DNA of 37,484 nt from Mycolicibacterium palauense (GTDB lineage Bacteria > Actinomycetota > Actinomycetes > Mycobacteriales > Mycobacteriaceae), in NCBI RefSeq assembly GCF_002592005.1, contig NZ_NVQF01000062.1, forward strand, positions 1-37,484, in the 5' to 3' direction. Below the pieces are notes generated by a model that was not told where the DNA came from, ran no database searches, and worked only from the letters and a program-made list of their open reading frames with translations. Positions 1-7,392 of this stretch are shown in pieces. Every line of letters starts with the position of its first letter. Positions within the stretch are counted from its first letter, which is position 1. A program made the position numbers and the translations under genes.

Positions 1-1
1 C

Positions 2-94
2 CACAAAGGCAAACTGCTCGAACGGCCCACCGACATCACCCCACCGACACCGCCCTCAAACGACGACGAGCACACCGGAACGGAGGTCGCCTGA
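2..94 (+). CDS. 3' end of a gene cut by the window edge, unknown (possibly transposase)
   Basis: An open frame enters from the left edge and ends at TGA 92-94. It gives about 30 residues beginning HKGKLLERP, followed by a Pro/Thr/Asp/Glu-rich tail. I do not recognise a domain. The low-complexity charged tail, the position directly upstream of a decapitated methyltransferase frame, and the A/T-richer stretch just after the stop would fit the C-terminus and right end of an insertion sequence, but this is inference from context only. Confidence 0.3.
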   Translation, partial: HKGKLLERPTDITPPTPPSNDDEHTGTEVA

Positions 95-110
95 AACACC
101 CCGATCCACA

Positions 111-362
111 GGAATTGACAATTTCTCCATGGGCGGCAGGACCGTCCCGATGCGCTTCTGGAACCGGCCGCTGCACGCGATGACCGACGCCTTCACCGCC
201 GCCGGCTTCCGCCTCTCCGCCATCAGTGAGCCACAACCGGTGCCGGGCGCACGCGAGGAGTTCCCCGATGAGTTCGAGGCCCTGACCACCAGTCCGTCCT
301 TCCTGTTCTTCGTGCTGGAGGCCGCGGACCGCGTCGACGCGGTGTGCCGCGCGAGCGAATAA
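111..362 (+). pseudogene. C-terminal remnant of a class I SAM-dependent methyltransferase
   Basis: The frame reads VPMRFWNRPLHAMTDAF, then AAGF, then EPQPVPGAREEFP and finally SPSFLFFVLEA. This is the usual last 75-80 residues of a class I SAM-dependent methyltransferase (RFW.RPL, AGF, EP.P, P.FL.F). The Rossmann core, about 180-200 residues with the glycine-rich SAM loop, is absent: upstream DNA holds an unrelated reading frame ending at 94. The frame stays open upstream of ATG 129 to about 60, but similarity to the family fades around 111. Most likely a methyltransferase gene truncated by an insertion or deletion. A functional product is unlikely. Confidence 0.6.
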
Positions 363-611
363 TCGGTTGCCGTCAGGCGTGGTTGCGGCGTTGACTCGGC
401 GGCATGGATGAGGGGGAGAGGGAACGGTTGGCCGTCGTTGCACATCGGCATCGGTGGATCCGTGGGATCACCGGGGTCGGGTGGGATGCGTTGCGCACCA
501 GCGCGGTCGGCGCGAGTTGGGGGCGTTCGGCACCCCCGGAGACGGTCGATGTGAACGCGTGGGCGCTGTTGGCCGAGGTGTCGCGGTAGTGGTGTTCGAC
601 GCCCAGCTTGA
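363..611 (+). other. Intergenic stretch without a supportable gene
   Basis: About 250 bases between the methyltransferase remnant and the hairpin at 612-658. A 61-codon frame runs from ATG 404 to TAG 589, but I see no recognisable domain, no convincing ribosome site and no family resemblance. It looks like degraded flank of the truncated methyltransferase. Confidence 0.4.
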
Positions 612-658
612 CCGGTGAGAACCCGGTCCGGGGCGAGCCCGGACCGGGTTCTCACCGG
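612..658. terminator. Perfect 21-bp inverted repeat, bidirectional terminator-like hairpin
   Basis: Arms 612-632 and 638-658 are perfectly complementary (21 bp) around a 5-nt loop, GCGAG. The hairpin begins 7 bases beyond the stop codon of the minus-strand lyase gene (666-1577). There is no T-tract on either side, as is common for mycobacterial terminators. Its symmetry would let it stop transcription from both sides. Confidence 0.7.
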
Positions 659-665
659 CGGTGGA

Positions 666-1577
666 TCAGCTCTCGATGAGCATCGGCTGGAGTTCGCCGC
701 GCCCCTCGGCGTCGAGCGGGAGGAGCGGCGGCCGGGGGTCGCCCGCTCCGCGACCCAGCAACTCCAGACCGGCCTTGACGGTCGTCGGCAGGCCTCCGGC
801 GACGATGAACCGCAGCAGCGGGGCGAGGTCGTCGTAGATGGCCTTGGCGCGGTCCTGATCGCCGGCCCGCGCCGCCGCGTAGAGGTCCAGGCATGCCCGC
901 GGACGCAGATTCGGTGCCGCAGTGCACCATCCGGAAGCCCCGGTGTTCAGCGCATCGAGCACGAGGGGGTTGCTGCCGTTGTAGAAGGGCAGCGCTGCGC
1001 CCGAGAGTTCCTTGATACGCCGCATACGGCTCAGGTCACCGGTTGATTCCTTGACCATGGTCAGGTTGTCGATGTCGGTGAACATCTGCACCAGTAACTC
1101 GGGGGCCATGTCGACGCCGCTGGTGGCGGGGTTGTTGTAGGCCATGATCGGTAGGTCGACGGCGGCGGCGACGCTGGCATAGTGCTGGGCGATCTCGCGG
1201 TCGGTGAGTTTCCAGTAGGACACCGGAAGGATCATCAGCGCATCGGCGCCGGCACGCTGAGCGTGCCTGGCCCGGCGAACGGTGTTCGCCGTGGTCAGAT
1301 CGGAGGCGCCGACGATGACGGGCACCCGGCCGTCGACCGCGCCCACCGCGATGTCCACCACGGTGTCGAACTCAGCCTCGGAGAGGTAGGCGGATTCGCC
1401 GGTGCTGCCCAACGGGGCGACGGCGTGTGCGCCGTCGGTCACCAGTCGGTCGACGAGTGCCGCGAGGGCCGCGGTGTCGATGGCGTCACCGTCGGTGGTG
1501 AACGGCGTGATGGGGTAGGCGATGATCCCGCGCAGGGGTCGGGTGTTGGGCCGGGTGTTGGACCTGGTGTCGGACAC
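666..1577 (-). CDS. Dihydrodipicolinate synthase (DapA/NAL) family lyase
   Basis: 303 residues, the normal family size, forming a single TIM barrel. The N-acetylneuraminate lyase/DHDPS signature is visible: GSTGES at 57-62 (carboxylate-binding loop), Tyr147 in AYNNP (general acid/base), and Schiff-base Lys176 in TMVKES. The class cleaves or forms 2-oxo acid aldol products through a lysine imine. Here the partner is unlikely to be aspartate semialdehyde, because the gene pairs with a class II aldolase-like gene and a local XRE-cupin regulator rather than with lysine genes. The start is GTG 1577 with GGAG six bases upstream. It lies 31 bp downstream of the aldolase-like gene on the same strand, so it is probably the second gene of an operon. 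The true substrate is unknown. Confidence 0.85.
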   Translation of the reverse strand: MSDTRSNTRPNTRPLRGIIAYPITPFTTDGDAIDTAALAALVDRLVTDGAHAVAPLGSTGESAYLSEAEFDTVVDIAVGAVDGRVPVIVGASDLTTANTVRRARHAQRAGADALMILPVSYWKLTDREIAQHYASVAAAVDLPIMAYNNPATSGVDMAPELLVQMFTDIDNLTMVKESTGDLSRMRRIKELSGAALPFYNGSNPLVLDALNTGASGWCTAAPNLRPRACLDLYAAARAGDQDRAKAIYDDLAPLLRFIVAGGLPTTVKAGLELLGRGAGDPRPPLLPLDAEGRGELQPMLIES

Positions 1578-1608
1578 AGGGGTCTCCGTTCGTTGTTGGC
1601 GGTGGTGG

Positions 1609-2397
1609 TCAGTCGGTCAGCGCGTCGGGATGGAGCGCGAGCGCACGGCGGGCGTAGTAGGCGAAGTTGGCCTGGCTGCGTTTGGGAGTCAGTGTCCAGT
1701 CGTGGGCTTCGCGGGCCAGTCGGTCGGGCAGTGCGGCGATGGTGCCGGCCGCCATCGCCGCGAGCTGCAGTTTCGCGCCGCGCTCGATGAGCATGGCGAG
1801 CGAACAGGACTCCTCCACGCTGGATCCGGCCACGACCTGCCCATGGTGGGCGAGCAGGATCGCCTTCTTGTCGCCCAGTGCACCGGCGATGATCCGGCCC
1901 TCCTCGTTGCCCACGGGTACGCCGGGCCAGTCGGGCAGGAACGCGCAGTCGTCGTAGAGCGGTGCGATGTCCATCTGTGACACCGCGAGCGGCACCTCCA
2001 GCATCGACAGCGCCGCGACGTGGAAGGGGTGGGTGTGCACGATGCAGTTGACGTCACTGCGGGCACGGTAGATCCAGGAGTGGAATCGGTTGGCGGGGTT
2101 GGCCATCCCCGTTCCTTCGAGAACGTTGAGATCCTCGTCGACCAACAGCAGATTGCCGGCGGTGATCTCGTCGAAACCCAGGCCCAGCTGCTGGGTGTAG
2201 TAGGTCCCGGGTGATTCGGCGCGGGCGGTGATCTGCCCGGCCAGGCCGGAGTCGTGGCCGGCGTCGAACAGTGCGCGACACGTCAGGGCCAGTTTCTGCC
2301 GAACGGAGAGGTCGGACGCGGGCACGTGATGGTCCAGAGCACGCAGGGCGAGGTTCATCAGGTCGGCCTTGGAGGCGTTCATGGTTGTTGTGGTCAC
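1609..2397 (-). CDS. Class II aldolase/adducin family protein
   Basis: 262 residues from GTG 2397, chosen because GGAAGGA stands about six bases upstream; ATG 2382 is five codons inside. The fold matches class II aldolase/adducin: His121 and His123 (in VHTHP) and a third His at 184/185 (LLAHHG) would hold a divalent metal. The acidic residue normally found in PSSE before the H..IY helix is replaced here (MANPANRFHSWIY), so a classical sugar-phosphate aldolase reaction is doubtful. This subtype may be a decarboxylase, an isomerase or a lyase on a small hydroxy acid. It heads a two-gene operon with the DapA-family lyase and faces a divergent XRE-cupin regulator that probably controls it. Confidence 0.8.
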   Translation of the reverse strand: MTTTTMNASKADLMNLALRALDHHVPASDLSVRQKLALTCRALFDAGHDSGLAGQITARAESPGTYYTQQLGLGFDEITAGNLLLVDEDLNVLEGTGMANPANRFHSWIYRARSDVNCIVHTHPFHVAALSMLEVPLAVSQMDIAPLYDDCAFLPDWPGVPVGNEEGRIIAGALGDKKAILLAHHGQVVAGSSVEESCSLAMLIERGAKLQLAAMAAGTIAALPDRLAREAHDWTLTPKRSQANFAYYARRALALHPDALTD

Positions 2398-2434
2398 GGA
2401 GATCCTTCCCGAAAGCGCCGATGACAACGCGGCC

Positions 2435-2464
2435 ACTATAGGACACAACGTGTCATATCGGCAA
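2435..2464 (-). promoter_or_regulatory. Promoter of the aldolase-lyase operon
   Basis: On the minus strand, TTGCCG (2459-2464) and TATAGT (2435-2440) are separated by 18 bp. This is a good vegetative promoter arrangement, with an expected start near 2428 and a leader of about 30 nt before GTG 2397. The spacer contains the palindrome at 2438-2458. Confidence 0.6.
2438..2458. promoter_or_regulatory. Candidate operator of the XRE-cupin regulator
   Basis: An imperfect palindrome with arms ATAGGACAC (2438-2446) and GTGTCATAT (2450-2458) around AAC, with 8 of 9 pairs matching. It overlaps the -10 element of the minus-strand operon and lies about 20 bp before the regulator's own start. Binding there would block the metabolic operon and could autoregulate. 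Confidence 0.5.
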
Positions 2465-2480
2465 TGTTAGTGTTGCGGGT

Positions 2481-3011
2481 GTGAGTGCCGTGGTCCGTGC
2501 CGTGCGCCAGCAGAGTGGAATGACGCTGGAGGATCTCGCGGAGGAGACGGGGCTGACCAAGAGTTATCTGTCCAAGGTCGAGCGCGGACAAAGTACGCCG
2601 TCGATCGCGGCCGCACTGAAGATCGCGCGGGCGCTGGGTGTCGATGTGGCACAGCTTTTTTCCGACGATCCGGCGAACAGCAGGATCTGCATCGAGCGTG
2701 CCTCCGCCGACACCGGGGAGCGGCAGCAGCCCATCGCCTCGGCGATGCTCGGCAAGGCGATGTCACCGTTCCTGGTCCGCCCCGGTAGGCAGTTCAGCGC
2801 CCACCCCCACGCCTCCCACGTCGGGCAGGAGTTGGTGTTCGTGCACAGCGGCAGCATCGAACTCAGCTACGACGGCGACGTCATCGCGCTGCAGACCGGC
2901 GACAGCGCGTACTTCGACGCCTCGCTGCCCCACAAGCTCCGCCAGACCGGCCCGGAGACCCCCGAGGTCATCGTCGTCGTTCACCATGATCCCCGTGCCG
3001 CCCGCGGATAG
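2481..3011 (+). CDS. XRE-family regulator with C-terminal cupin sensor
   Basis: 176 residues from GTG 2481. Residues about 5-58 form an XRE helix-turn-helix (MTLEDLAEETGLTKSYLSKVE, then S.PSI.AA.KIARALGV). Residues about 100-170 form a cupin barrel (H.GQELVFVHSG, L..GDSAYFDASLPH). This architecture (PuuR-like) senses a small ligand in the cupin and represses a neighbouring catabolic operon. It is transcribed away from the aldolase-lyase operon, with 83 bp and a palindrome between, so it is the likely local repressor. The cognate ligand is unknown. It ends 18 bp from the convergent SCO6745-family gene. Confidence 0.85.
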   Translation: MSAVVRAVRQQSGMTLEDLAEETGLTKSYLSKVERGQSTPSIAAALKIARALGVDVAQLFSDDPANSRICIERASADTGERQQPIASAMLGKAMSPFLVRPGRQFSAHPHASHVGQELVFVHSGSIELSYDGDVIALQTGDSAYFDASLPHKLRQTGPETPEVIVVVHHDPRAARG

Positions 3012-3029
3012 GCGCGCCGCCGCCCCTCT

Positions 3030-3893
3030 CTACGGGCGGGGCACCCCGATCGGGTTCGGGATGGGCACCGCCCCGCGATCGACGAGGGTGCGTGCGAGGC
3101 GGGTCAGGATGTCGATGGTCCATGCGGCGTCGTCGAGCGCGTGCACGGTGGCCGAGGCGAGTTGATCGGTGATGTCTTCGACACGATCGCGCAATGACGT
3201 TCCCCGGCTGGTCAGTGTGTCGTCGTCGGCGAGGACTCCCCGCTCGCCGAGTGCGCACCGGGCGGCCTCCCACTGCTCGTCGCTCCAGCCCCGACTGGGC
3301 TGCAGGACGTCGCGGTTCACCTGGCCGGCCGCGATGTGGGTGATGGCGGCCTCCAGACCGGTGAGTCCGGACGCCGTCGCCGCGATCACGTGTCCGTCGC
3401 CGCGGTGCTCCCGCAGGATGGTCGTAGCCAGCCACAGCCGCCCGAGCAGCGATGACGGACGTTGCACCGACTGCCAGGCGCCGGCCAGCGCACGGCCGTC
3501 GAACGCGAGTGCGTCGACGACGCGTTCGAGGTTGTCGGTCACCCGGCGCAGATCCTCCGCCGAACCCGCGCAGGCCTGCTCACTGAGCACCGACTCGGCG
3601 GCGGTGAGCCGTGCCTGCACGGCGGTCTCGGGCGCGATCCGGGTCCAGATCTTCGGGATGGCGCGCGCGACCATCGCGGGTGCGAAGCCGTAGAACAGCG
3701 CGGTGACCACCTGCGGTGGAGTCGGTCCCAACGGGGCGGCGCGGCCGGCGAAGTATCCGTTCCACCAACCGGTCAACCCGGTCTCGGCCATGACCGCGGC
3801 GAACCGCGGGTGGAAATAGCTGATGGCGTGGACCGGTTCGTAGGCGCGCCAGAGTCGGCGCTCGGGGTTCTGACGTGCGAGGGAGCCGGGCAT
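3030..3893 (-). CDS. SCO6745 family protein (actinobacterial, HTH-like)
   Basis: 287 residues from ATG 3893, preceded by AGGA nine bases upstream. The opening RLWRAYEPVHAISYFHP and the later GYFAGRAAPLG are hallmarks of the SCO6745 family of actinobacterial proteins. The C-terminal half (residues about 200-280) resembles a winged-helix, MarR-like region. No enzymatic residues can be assigned and the biochemical role is not established. The gene is divergent from the aminotransferase at 4053, separated by a 159-bp region rich in palindromes. A much longer frame continues antisense through the aminotransferase, but only this part has family support. Confidence 0.8.
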   Translation of the reverse strand: MPGSLARQNPERRLWRAYEPVHAISYFHPRFAAVMAETGLTGWWNGYFAGRAAPLGPTPPQVVTALFYGFAPAMVARAIPKIWTRIAPETAVQARLTAAESVLSEQACAGSAEDLRRVTDNLERVVDALAFDGRALAGAWQSVQRPSSLLGRLWLATTILREHRGDGHVIAATASGLTGLEAAITHIAAGQVNRDVLQPSRGWSDEQWEAARCALGERGVLADDDTLTSRGTSLRDRVEDITDQLASATVHALDDAAWTIDILTRLARTLVDRGAVPIPNPIGVPRP

Positions 3894-3946
3894 GGAGGGG
3901 ATCCTGCCTGGCGCGCGGCCGCGGAGGCAGTGCCGCCTGCGATTCG

Positions 3947-4038
3947 GTGGACCGGTCCACTTGTGCGGAATTGGACGCTGACAACGCGGATTGGACCGCG
4001 TTGACTGGTCGTTTCGACCAGGCATGGGACCAGGCATG
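3947..4038. promoter_or_regulatory. Palindrome and repeat cluster between divergent genes
   Basis: The region contains a perfect 14-bp palindrome GTGGACCGGTCCAC (3947-3960), a 7-bp inverted repeat CTGGTCG-TTT-CGACCAG (4005-4021), and a direct repeat GACCAGGCATG at 4016-4026 and 4028-4038. It occupies the space between SCO6745 (minus) and the aminotransferase (plus), so it is a plausible operator zone. The binding protein is unknown. Confidence 0.4.
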
Positions 4039-4052
4039 AAATGGAGGCGGGT

Positions 4053-5186
4053 GTGCCCGAACAGCTGCTGGAACGACAGGACGAGCGCCCCGACGGTGCC
4101 GGGTTCCGCATCGCGGCGAACCCGGCACCACGGTCTGCCGATGAGGTGGCCGCGGTCCTGGGCTCCCCGGGTTTCGGTGAGCACTTCACCGACCACATGG
4201 TGCTCATCGACTTCGGCGAACCGCAGGGCTGGCACGATCCGCGGGTGGTGCCCTACGGCCCACTGCCGCTGGATCCGGCATCGGCGGTGCTGCACTACGG
4301 TCAGGAGATCTTCGAGGGGCTCAAGGTCTACCGGCACCGGGACGGGCACCTGCGCTTGTTCCGTCCGGAGATGAACGCCCGCCGGTTCGCCGAATCGGCG
4401 GCGCGCCTGGCGCTCCCGCAGTTGCCGGCGCACCTGTTCGTCGAGTCGATCGGTCAACTGGCGCGGGTGGACGCGTCCTGGGTGGCGGCCGAGCCGGGGG
4501 TCAGTCTGTACGTGCGGCCCTTCCTGATCGGGACGGAAGCGTTTCTCGGGGTGCGGGCGGCGCGCCGTGCGCTGTTCGGCGTGATCGCCAGTCCCGCCGG
4601 ACCCTACTTCGCCGCGGCCGGGCAGGGAATCTCGATCTGGCTGTCCCGGCGGTACTCTCGGGCGGGCGCCGGCGGAACCGGGGCTGCCAAGTGCGGCGGA
4701 AACTACGCCGCCTCCCTGCTGGCGCAGAGCGAGGCGCAGGCACACGGCTGCGCGCAGGTGCTGTTCACCGACGCCGACACCCGCACGTGGGTCGAGGAAG
4801 CCGGCAGCATGAACCTCTTCTTCGTCCTTGCCGACGGGACCCTGGTCACCCCGCCGCTGGACGGCACGATCCTGGCGGGAGTCACCCGCGACAGTGTCAT
4901 CCGGCTTGCCCGGGAGCGCGGCCATCGGGTCCAGGAGCGTCGGTTCGGCATCGCCGAGTGGCAACACGGGGCCTCGACCGGCGAGCTGACGGAGGTGTTC
5001 GCCACCGGCACCGCAGCGGTGATCACCCCGATCTCCCGGCTGGTGGGCGAGGACGTCCTGATCGAGACCCCTGCCGGGGGGCACGGGTCGGTCACCGCGG
5101 CGCTTCGCGACGAACTCACCGGAATCCAGAACGGCACCGTCGCCGACCGACGAGGGTGGATGTTCGACCTCGGAGGGGTGTGCTGA
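4053..5186 (+). CDS. ilvE: Branched-chain amino acid aminotransferase (class IV PLP enzyme)
   Basis: 377 residues from GTG 4053, chosen because GGAGG lies five bases upstream (4043-4047); ATG 4041 would leave no ribosome site. The protein is a fold-type IV transaminase: LHYGQEIFEGLKVYR, SLYVRPFLIG, the PLP lysine in GAAKCGGNYAAS (Lys213 from GTG 4053), and EEAGSMNLFFV. It interconverts leucine, isoleucine and valine with their 2-oxo acids using 2-oxoglutarate/glutamate in the cytoplasm. No other branched-chain biosynthesis genes lie nearby. Mycobacteria usually encode an ilvE elsewhere, so this could be a second copy or a relative acting on another substrate. It is followed at once by a possible 55-codon frame and then a MocR regulator. 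Confidence 0.85.
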   Translation: MPEQLLERQDERPDGAGFRIAANPAPRSADEVAAVLGSPGFGEHFTDHMVLIDFGEPQGWHDPRVVPYGPLPLDPASAVLHYGQEIFEGLKVYRHRDGHLRLFRPEMNARRFAESAARLALPQLPAHLFVESIGQLARVDASWVAAEPGVSLYVRPFLIGTEAFLGVRAARRALFGVIASPAGPYFAAAGQGISIWLSRRYSRAGAGGTGAAKCGGNYAASLLAQSEAQAHGCAQVLFTDADTRTWVEEAGSMNLFFVLADGTLVTPPLDGTILAGVTRDSVIRLARERGHRVQERRFGIAEWQHGASTGELTEVFATGTAAVITPISRLVGEDVLIETPAGGHGSVTAALRDELTGIQNGTVADRRGWMFDLGGVC

Positions 5187-5353
5187 TGGCCCTGGCCCCC
5201 GGCACCACCCGGCGCTGGCGCGAACTCGGGGCACAACCGTCGGCACCGGAGCGGATGCAGCGTCCGAACCCCGCGGTGACCTGTCCCGGGGCGTCCCCGT
5301 CCGCAGGTCGTCGGTGGCCAGAAGAACCCCCGCAGTGGCGTGCGGCAACGTGA
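5186..5353 (+). CDS. Possible 55-residue protein coupled to the aminotransferase
   Basis: ATG 5186 overlaps the aminotransferase stop by one base (TGATG), with GGAGGGG about ten bases upstream. The frame runs 55 codons to TGA 5353. Its first dozen codons are all G/C at the third position, like real genes here. The product starts MALAPGTTRRWRELG and resembles nothing I know. It could be a translationally coupled small protein, or a remnant of a longer C-terminus. Confidence 0.25.
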   Translation: MALAPGTTRRWRELGAQPSAPERMQRPNPAVTCPGASPSAGRRWPEEPPQWRAAT

Positions 5354-5373
5354 GGTCCGGCATCGTAACGCCC

Positions 5374-6822
5374 ATGTCAGCATCGCGACGACCGCTGGCC
5401 CGGGCGCATATCGGGGCCAGGCAACTGGTGGCGCTTCTGGGCAACTGGGACCGCGGCGAGGCGGTGTATGCCGCATTGGCGGCGCGCATCGCGCTGCTGC
5501 TCGACGACGGCCGGATAGCGCCCTACACCCGTCTGCCGGCCGAACGGGAACTGGCCGAGGCGCTCGGGCGCAGCCGCACCACCATCGTCGCGGCCTACAG
5601 TGCGCTGCGTGAGAGCGGTCACCTGATCAGCGTGCGAGGCTCGGGAAGCGTCGCGGTTCTTCCACAACCCGGCCCCGACGGCCAGGGCGCCGCCGAGATC
5701 GACTTCGCCCGCGCCATGCCGCCACCGGTCGCCGGACTGGCGGAAATGCTGCGCGGCGTCGGCGACACGGTGCCCGAGCTGCTCTTGCGCCCGGGGTTCG
5801 ACCTGATCGGAGAGCGGCGGGTGCGCGAACTGATCGCGGCCCGCTACACCGAGAGCGGGGCCCGGACCGCGCCCGAGCAGATCATGGTCACCCTGGGTGC
5901 CCAGCACGCCATCGCCCTGGTCGCCAGGACCGTGCTCCGGCAGGCGGATCGAGTGGTCGTCGAAGCACCGACCTACCCACACGCCTACGAGGCGATTCTG
6001 AGTGCCGGAGGCCGACTGGCCAGCACACCGGTGTCCGACTCCGGTTGGGACCTCGACCACCTGACCAGCGTCCTGGAACGCATCCGGCCCGAGCTGCTCT
6101 ACCTGATCCCCGACTTCCACAACCCCACCGGTGCCTCCATGCCGGCCGACCACCGCGAGCGTGTTCTCGCCGCGGCGCGCCGGGCTGGAACGCTGGTGCT
6201 CGTCGACGAGACCACCGCCGACCTCGATATCGACCGGCCCGGGCGCCCGCCGTCCTTCGCGGCGGTGGCCGGGGACCGTTCCTGCGCCACCGTGGTGAGT
6301 GTCGGCTCGCTGAGCAAGTCGATCTGGGGTGGGTTGCGGGTGGGGTGGATTCGCGCCGATCCGGCGCTCATCAGCCGCCTGCTCGTCAACCGCCCCGCCG
6401 GGGATCTCGGGACACCCGTCATCGACCAGATGGTCGCCGCCGCGGCGCTGGCCGACTATGACGTCCTGCTGGGGCGGAGATCCGAACAGCTCCGCGACCG
6501 CCGCGATCTGCTCACCCGTCTTCTGCGCACCCACCTGCCCGACTGGCACACGCCTCGGGTGCACGGGGGTCTCTCCTTGTGGGTGGGGCTGGGCGCTCCG
6601 CTGAGCTCGGCGCTGGCCTCGGCCGGCCAACGCCGCGGTGTCCGAATCACCGCCGGCCCCAAGTTCGGCATCGACGGCGCTCACGAACGGTTCATCCGCG
6701 TGCCGTTCACCGGCGAACCCGAACGTATCGAACGCGGTGTCCGGATACTGCGCGACACCTGGTCGTCGCTGGACCCCCTGGCTGGCCGGGGCGCGCAGCA
6801 CCACCTGCCGCCCACCCTGTAG
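5374..6822 (+). CDS. MocR-type GntR regulator with aminotransferase domain
   Basis: 482 residues from ATG 5374. Residues about 20-90 are a GntR winged helix (LPAERELAEALGRSRTTIVAAY). The rest is a fold-type I aminotransferase domain with the PLP lysine at Lys315 in GSLSKSIWGG and a YLIPDFHNPTG motif. MocR proteins bind PLP or a PLP-amino acid adduct and regulate a neighbouring gene rather than catalysing transamination. It sits between a branched-chain aminotransferase and a PaaI-type thioesterase, both on the same strand, which are its likely targets. The ribosome site before ATG 5374 is weak and a start upstream in the same frame (5314) cannot be excluded. Confidence 0.85.
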   Translation: MSASRRPLARAHIGARQLVALLGNWDRGEAVYAALAARIALLLDDGRIAPYTRLPAERELAEALGRSRTTIVAAYSALRESGHLISVRGSGSVAVLPQPGPDGQGAAEIDFARAMPPPVAGLAEMLRGVGDTVPELLLRPGFDLIGERRVRELIAARYTESGARTAPEQIMVTLGAQHAIALVARTVLRQADRVVVEAPTYPHAYEAILSAGGRLASTPVSDSGWDLDHLTSVLERIRPELLYLIPDFHNPTGASMPADHRERVLAAARRAGTLVLVDETTADLDIDRPGRPPSFAAVAGDRSCATVVSVGSLSKSIWGGLRVGWIRADPALISRLLVNRPAGDLGTPVIDQMVAAAALADYDVLLGRRSEQLRDRRDLLTRLLRTHLPDWHTPRVHGGLSLWVGLGAPLSSALASAGQRRGVRITAGPKFGIDGAHERFIRVPFTGEPERIERGVRILRDTWSSLDPLAGRGAQHHLPPTL

Positions 6823-6848
6823 CCGTCGCAACCGAAGGGAAACAACCG

Positions 6849-7328
6849 ATGCAGCACCCCGCCCACACCAGCACCGGTATCAGCGCCGAGCTCACCGAGC
6901 ACATCACGGCCAGCTTCGCCCGCCAGGGACTGATGGGACACCTCGGCGCGCGGATGACGGAGCTTCGCCACGGCTTCTGTGAGCTTCGCGTGCCGCACGG
7001 CCCCGAACTCACCCAGCAGCACGGCTACTTCCACGCCGGCGTCACCAGTGCGCTCGTCGACACGGCCGGGGGCTATGCGGGTCTGTCGACCTACCGCGTC
7101 AGCGACTCCGTTCTGACCGTCGACTTCACGGTCAATCTGCTTGCGCCCGCCATCGGCGACGAACTCCTCGCCACCGCGACGGTCATCAAGAGCGGTCGCA
7201 CGCTGACCGTCTGCGAGCTGCAGGCCTACGTCCTCAACGACGCACTCAAACAGGGCAGACGCACACACGTCGCCACCGGTCGACAGACCCTCATCCGGCT
7301 GGCCGATACCTCCGATGCCCCGCACTGA
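6849..7328 (+). CDS. PaaI-type hotdog thioesterase
   Basis: 159 residues from ATG 6849, with AAGGGA about nine bases upstream. It is a single hotdog domain with the PaaI/DUF4442 signature: QQHGYFHAGVTSALVDTAGGYA, then VDFTVNLLAPA and a C-terminal GR.TLIRL strand. Such proteins hydrolyse acyl-CoA thioesters in the cytoplasm, often aryl or medium-chain acyl-CoA. The gene begins 26 bp after the MocR regulator on the same strand, so the two are probably co-transcribed. A terminator-like zone follows, then the convergent MaoC gene. Substrate unknown. Confidence 0.8.
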   Translation: MQHPAHTSTGISAELTEHITASFARQGLMGHLGARMTELRHGFCELRVPHGPELTQQHGYFHAGVTSALVDTAGGYAGLSTYRVSDSVLTVDFTVNLLAPAIGDELLATATVIKSGRTLTVCELQAYVLNDALKQGRRTHVATGRQTLIRLADTSDAPH

Positions 7329-7384
7329 GCGCTGCGACACGAGCAGCGCCGCGTCGCGCACAGGAGTGAGGGATTCCCTGTGCG
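7329..7384. terminator. Two hairpins between convergent genes
   Basis: Arms GCGCTGC/GCAGCGC at 7329-7335 and 7343-7349, and arms CGCACAGG/CCTGTGCG at 7357-7364 and 7377-7384. They occupy the 64-bp gap between the thioesterase and MaoC stop codons, so they probably serve both directions. No T-tracts. Confidence 0.5.
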
Positions 7385-7392
7385 GCAGCCAA

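Noticed and set aside
404..589. 61-codon frame after the methyltransferase remnant
   Set aside because: No ribosome site, no recognisable family, and it lies in degraded flank.
3894..5489. Very long minus-strand frame running through the aminotransferase
   Set aside because: Only its last 287 codons (3030-3893) match a family. The upstream part is antisense to a well-supported aminotransferase and has no domain resemblance.
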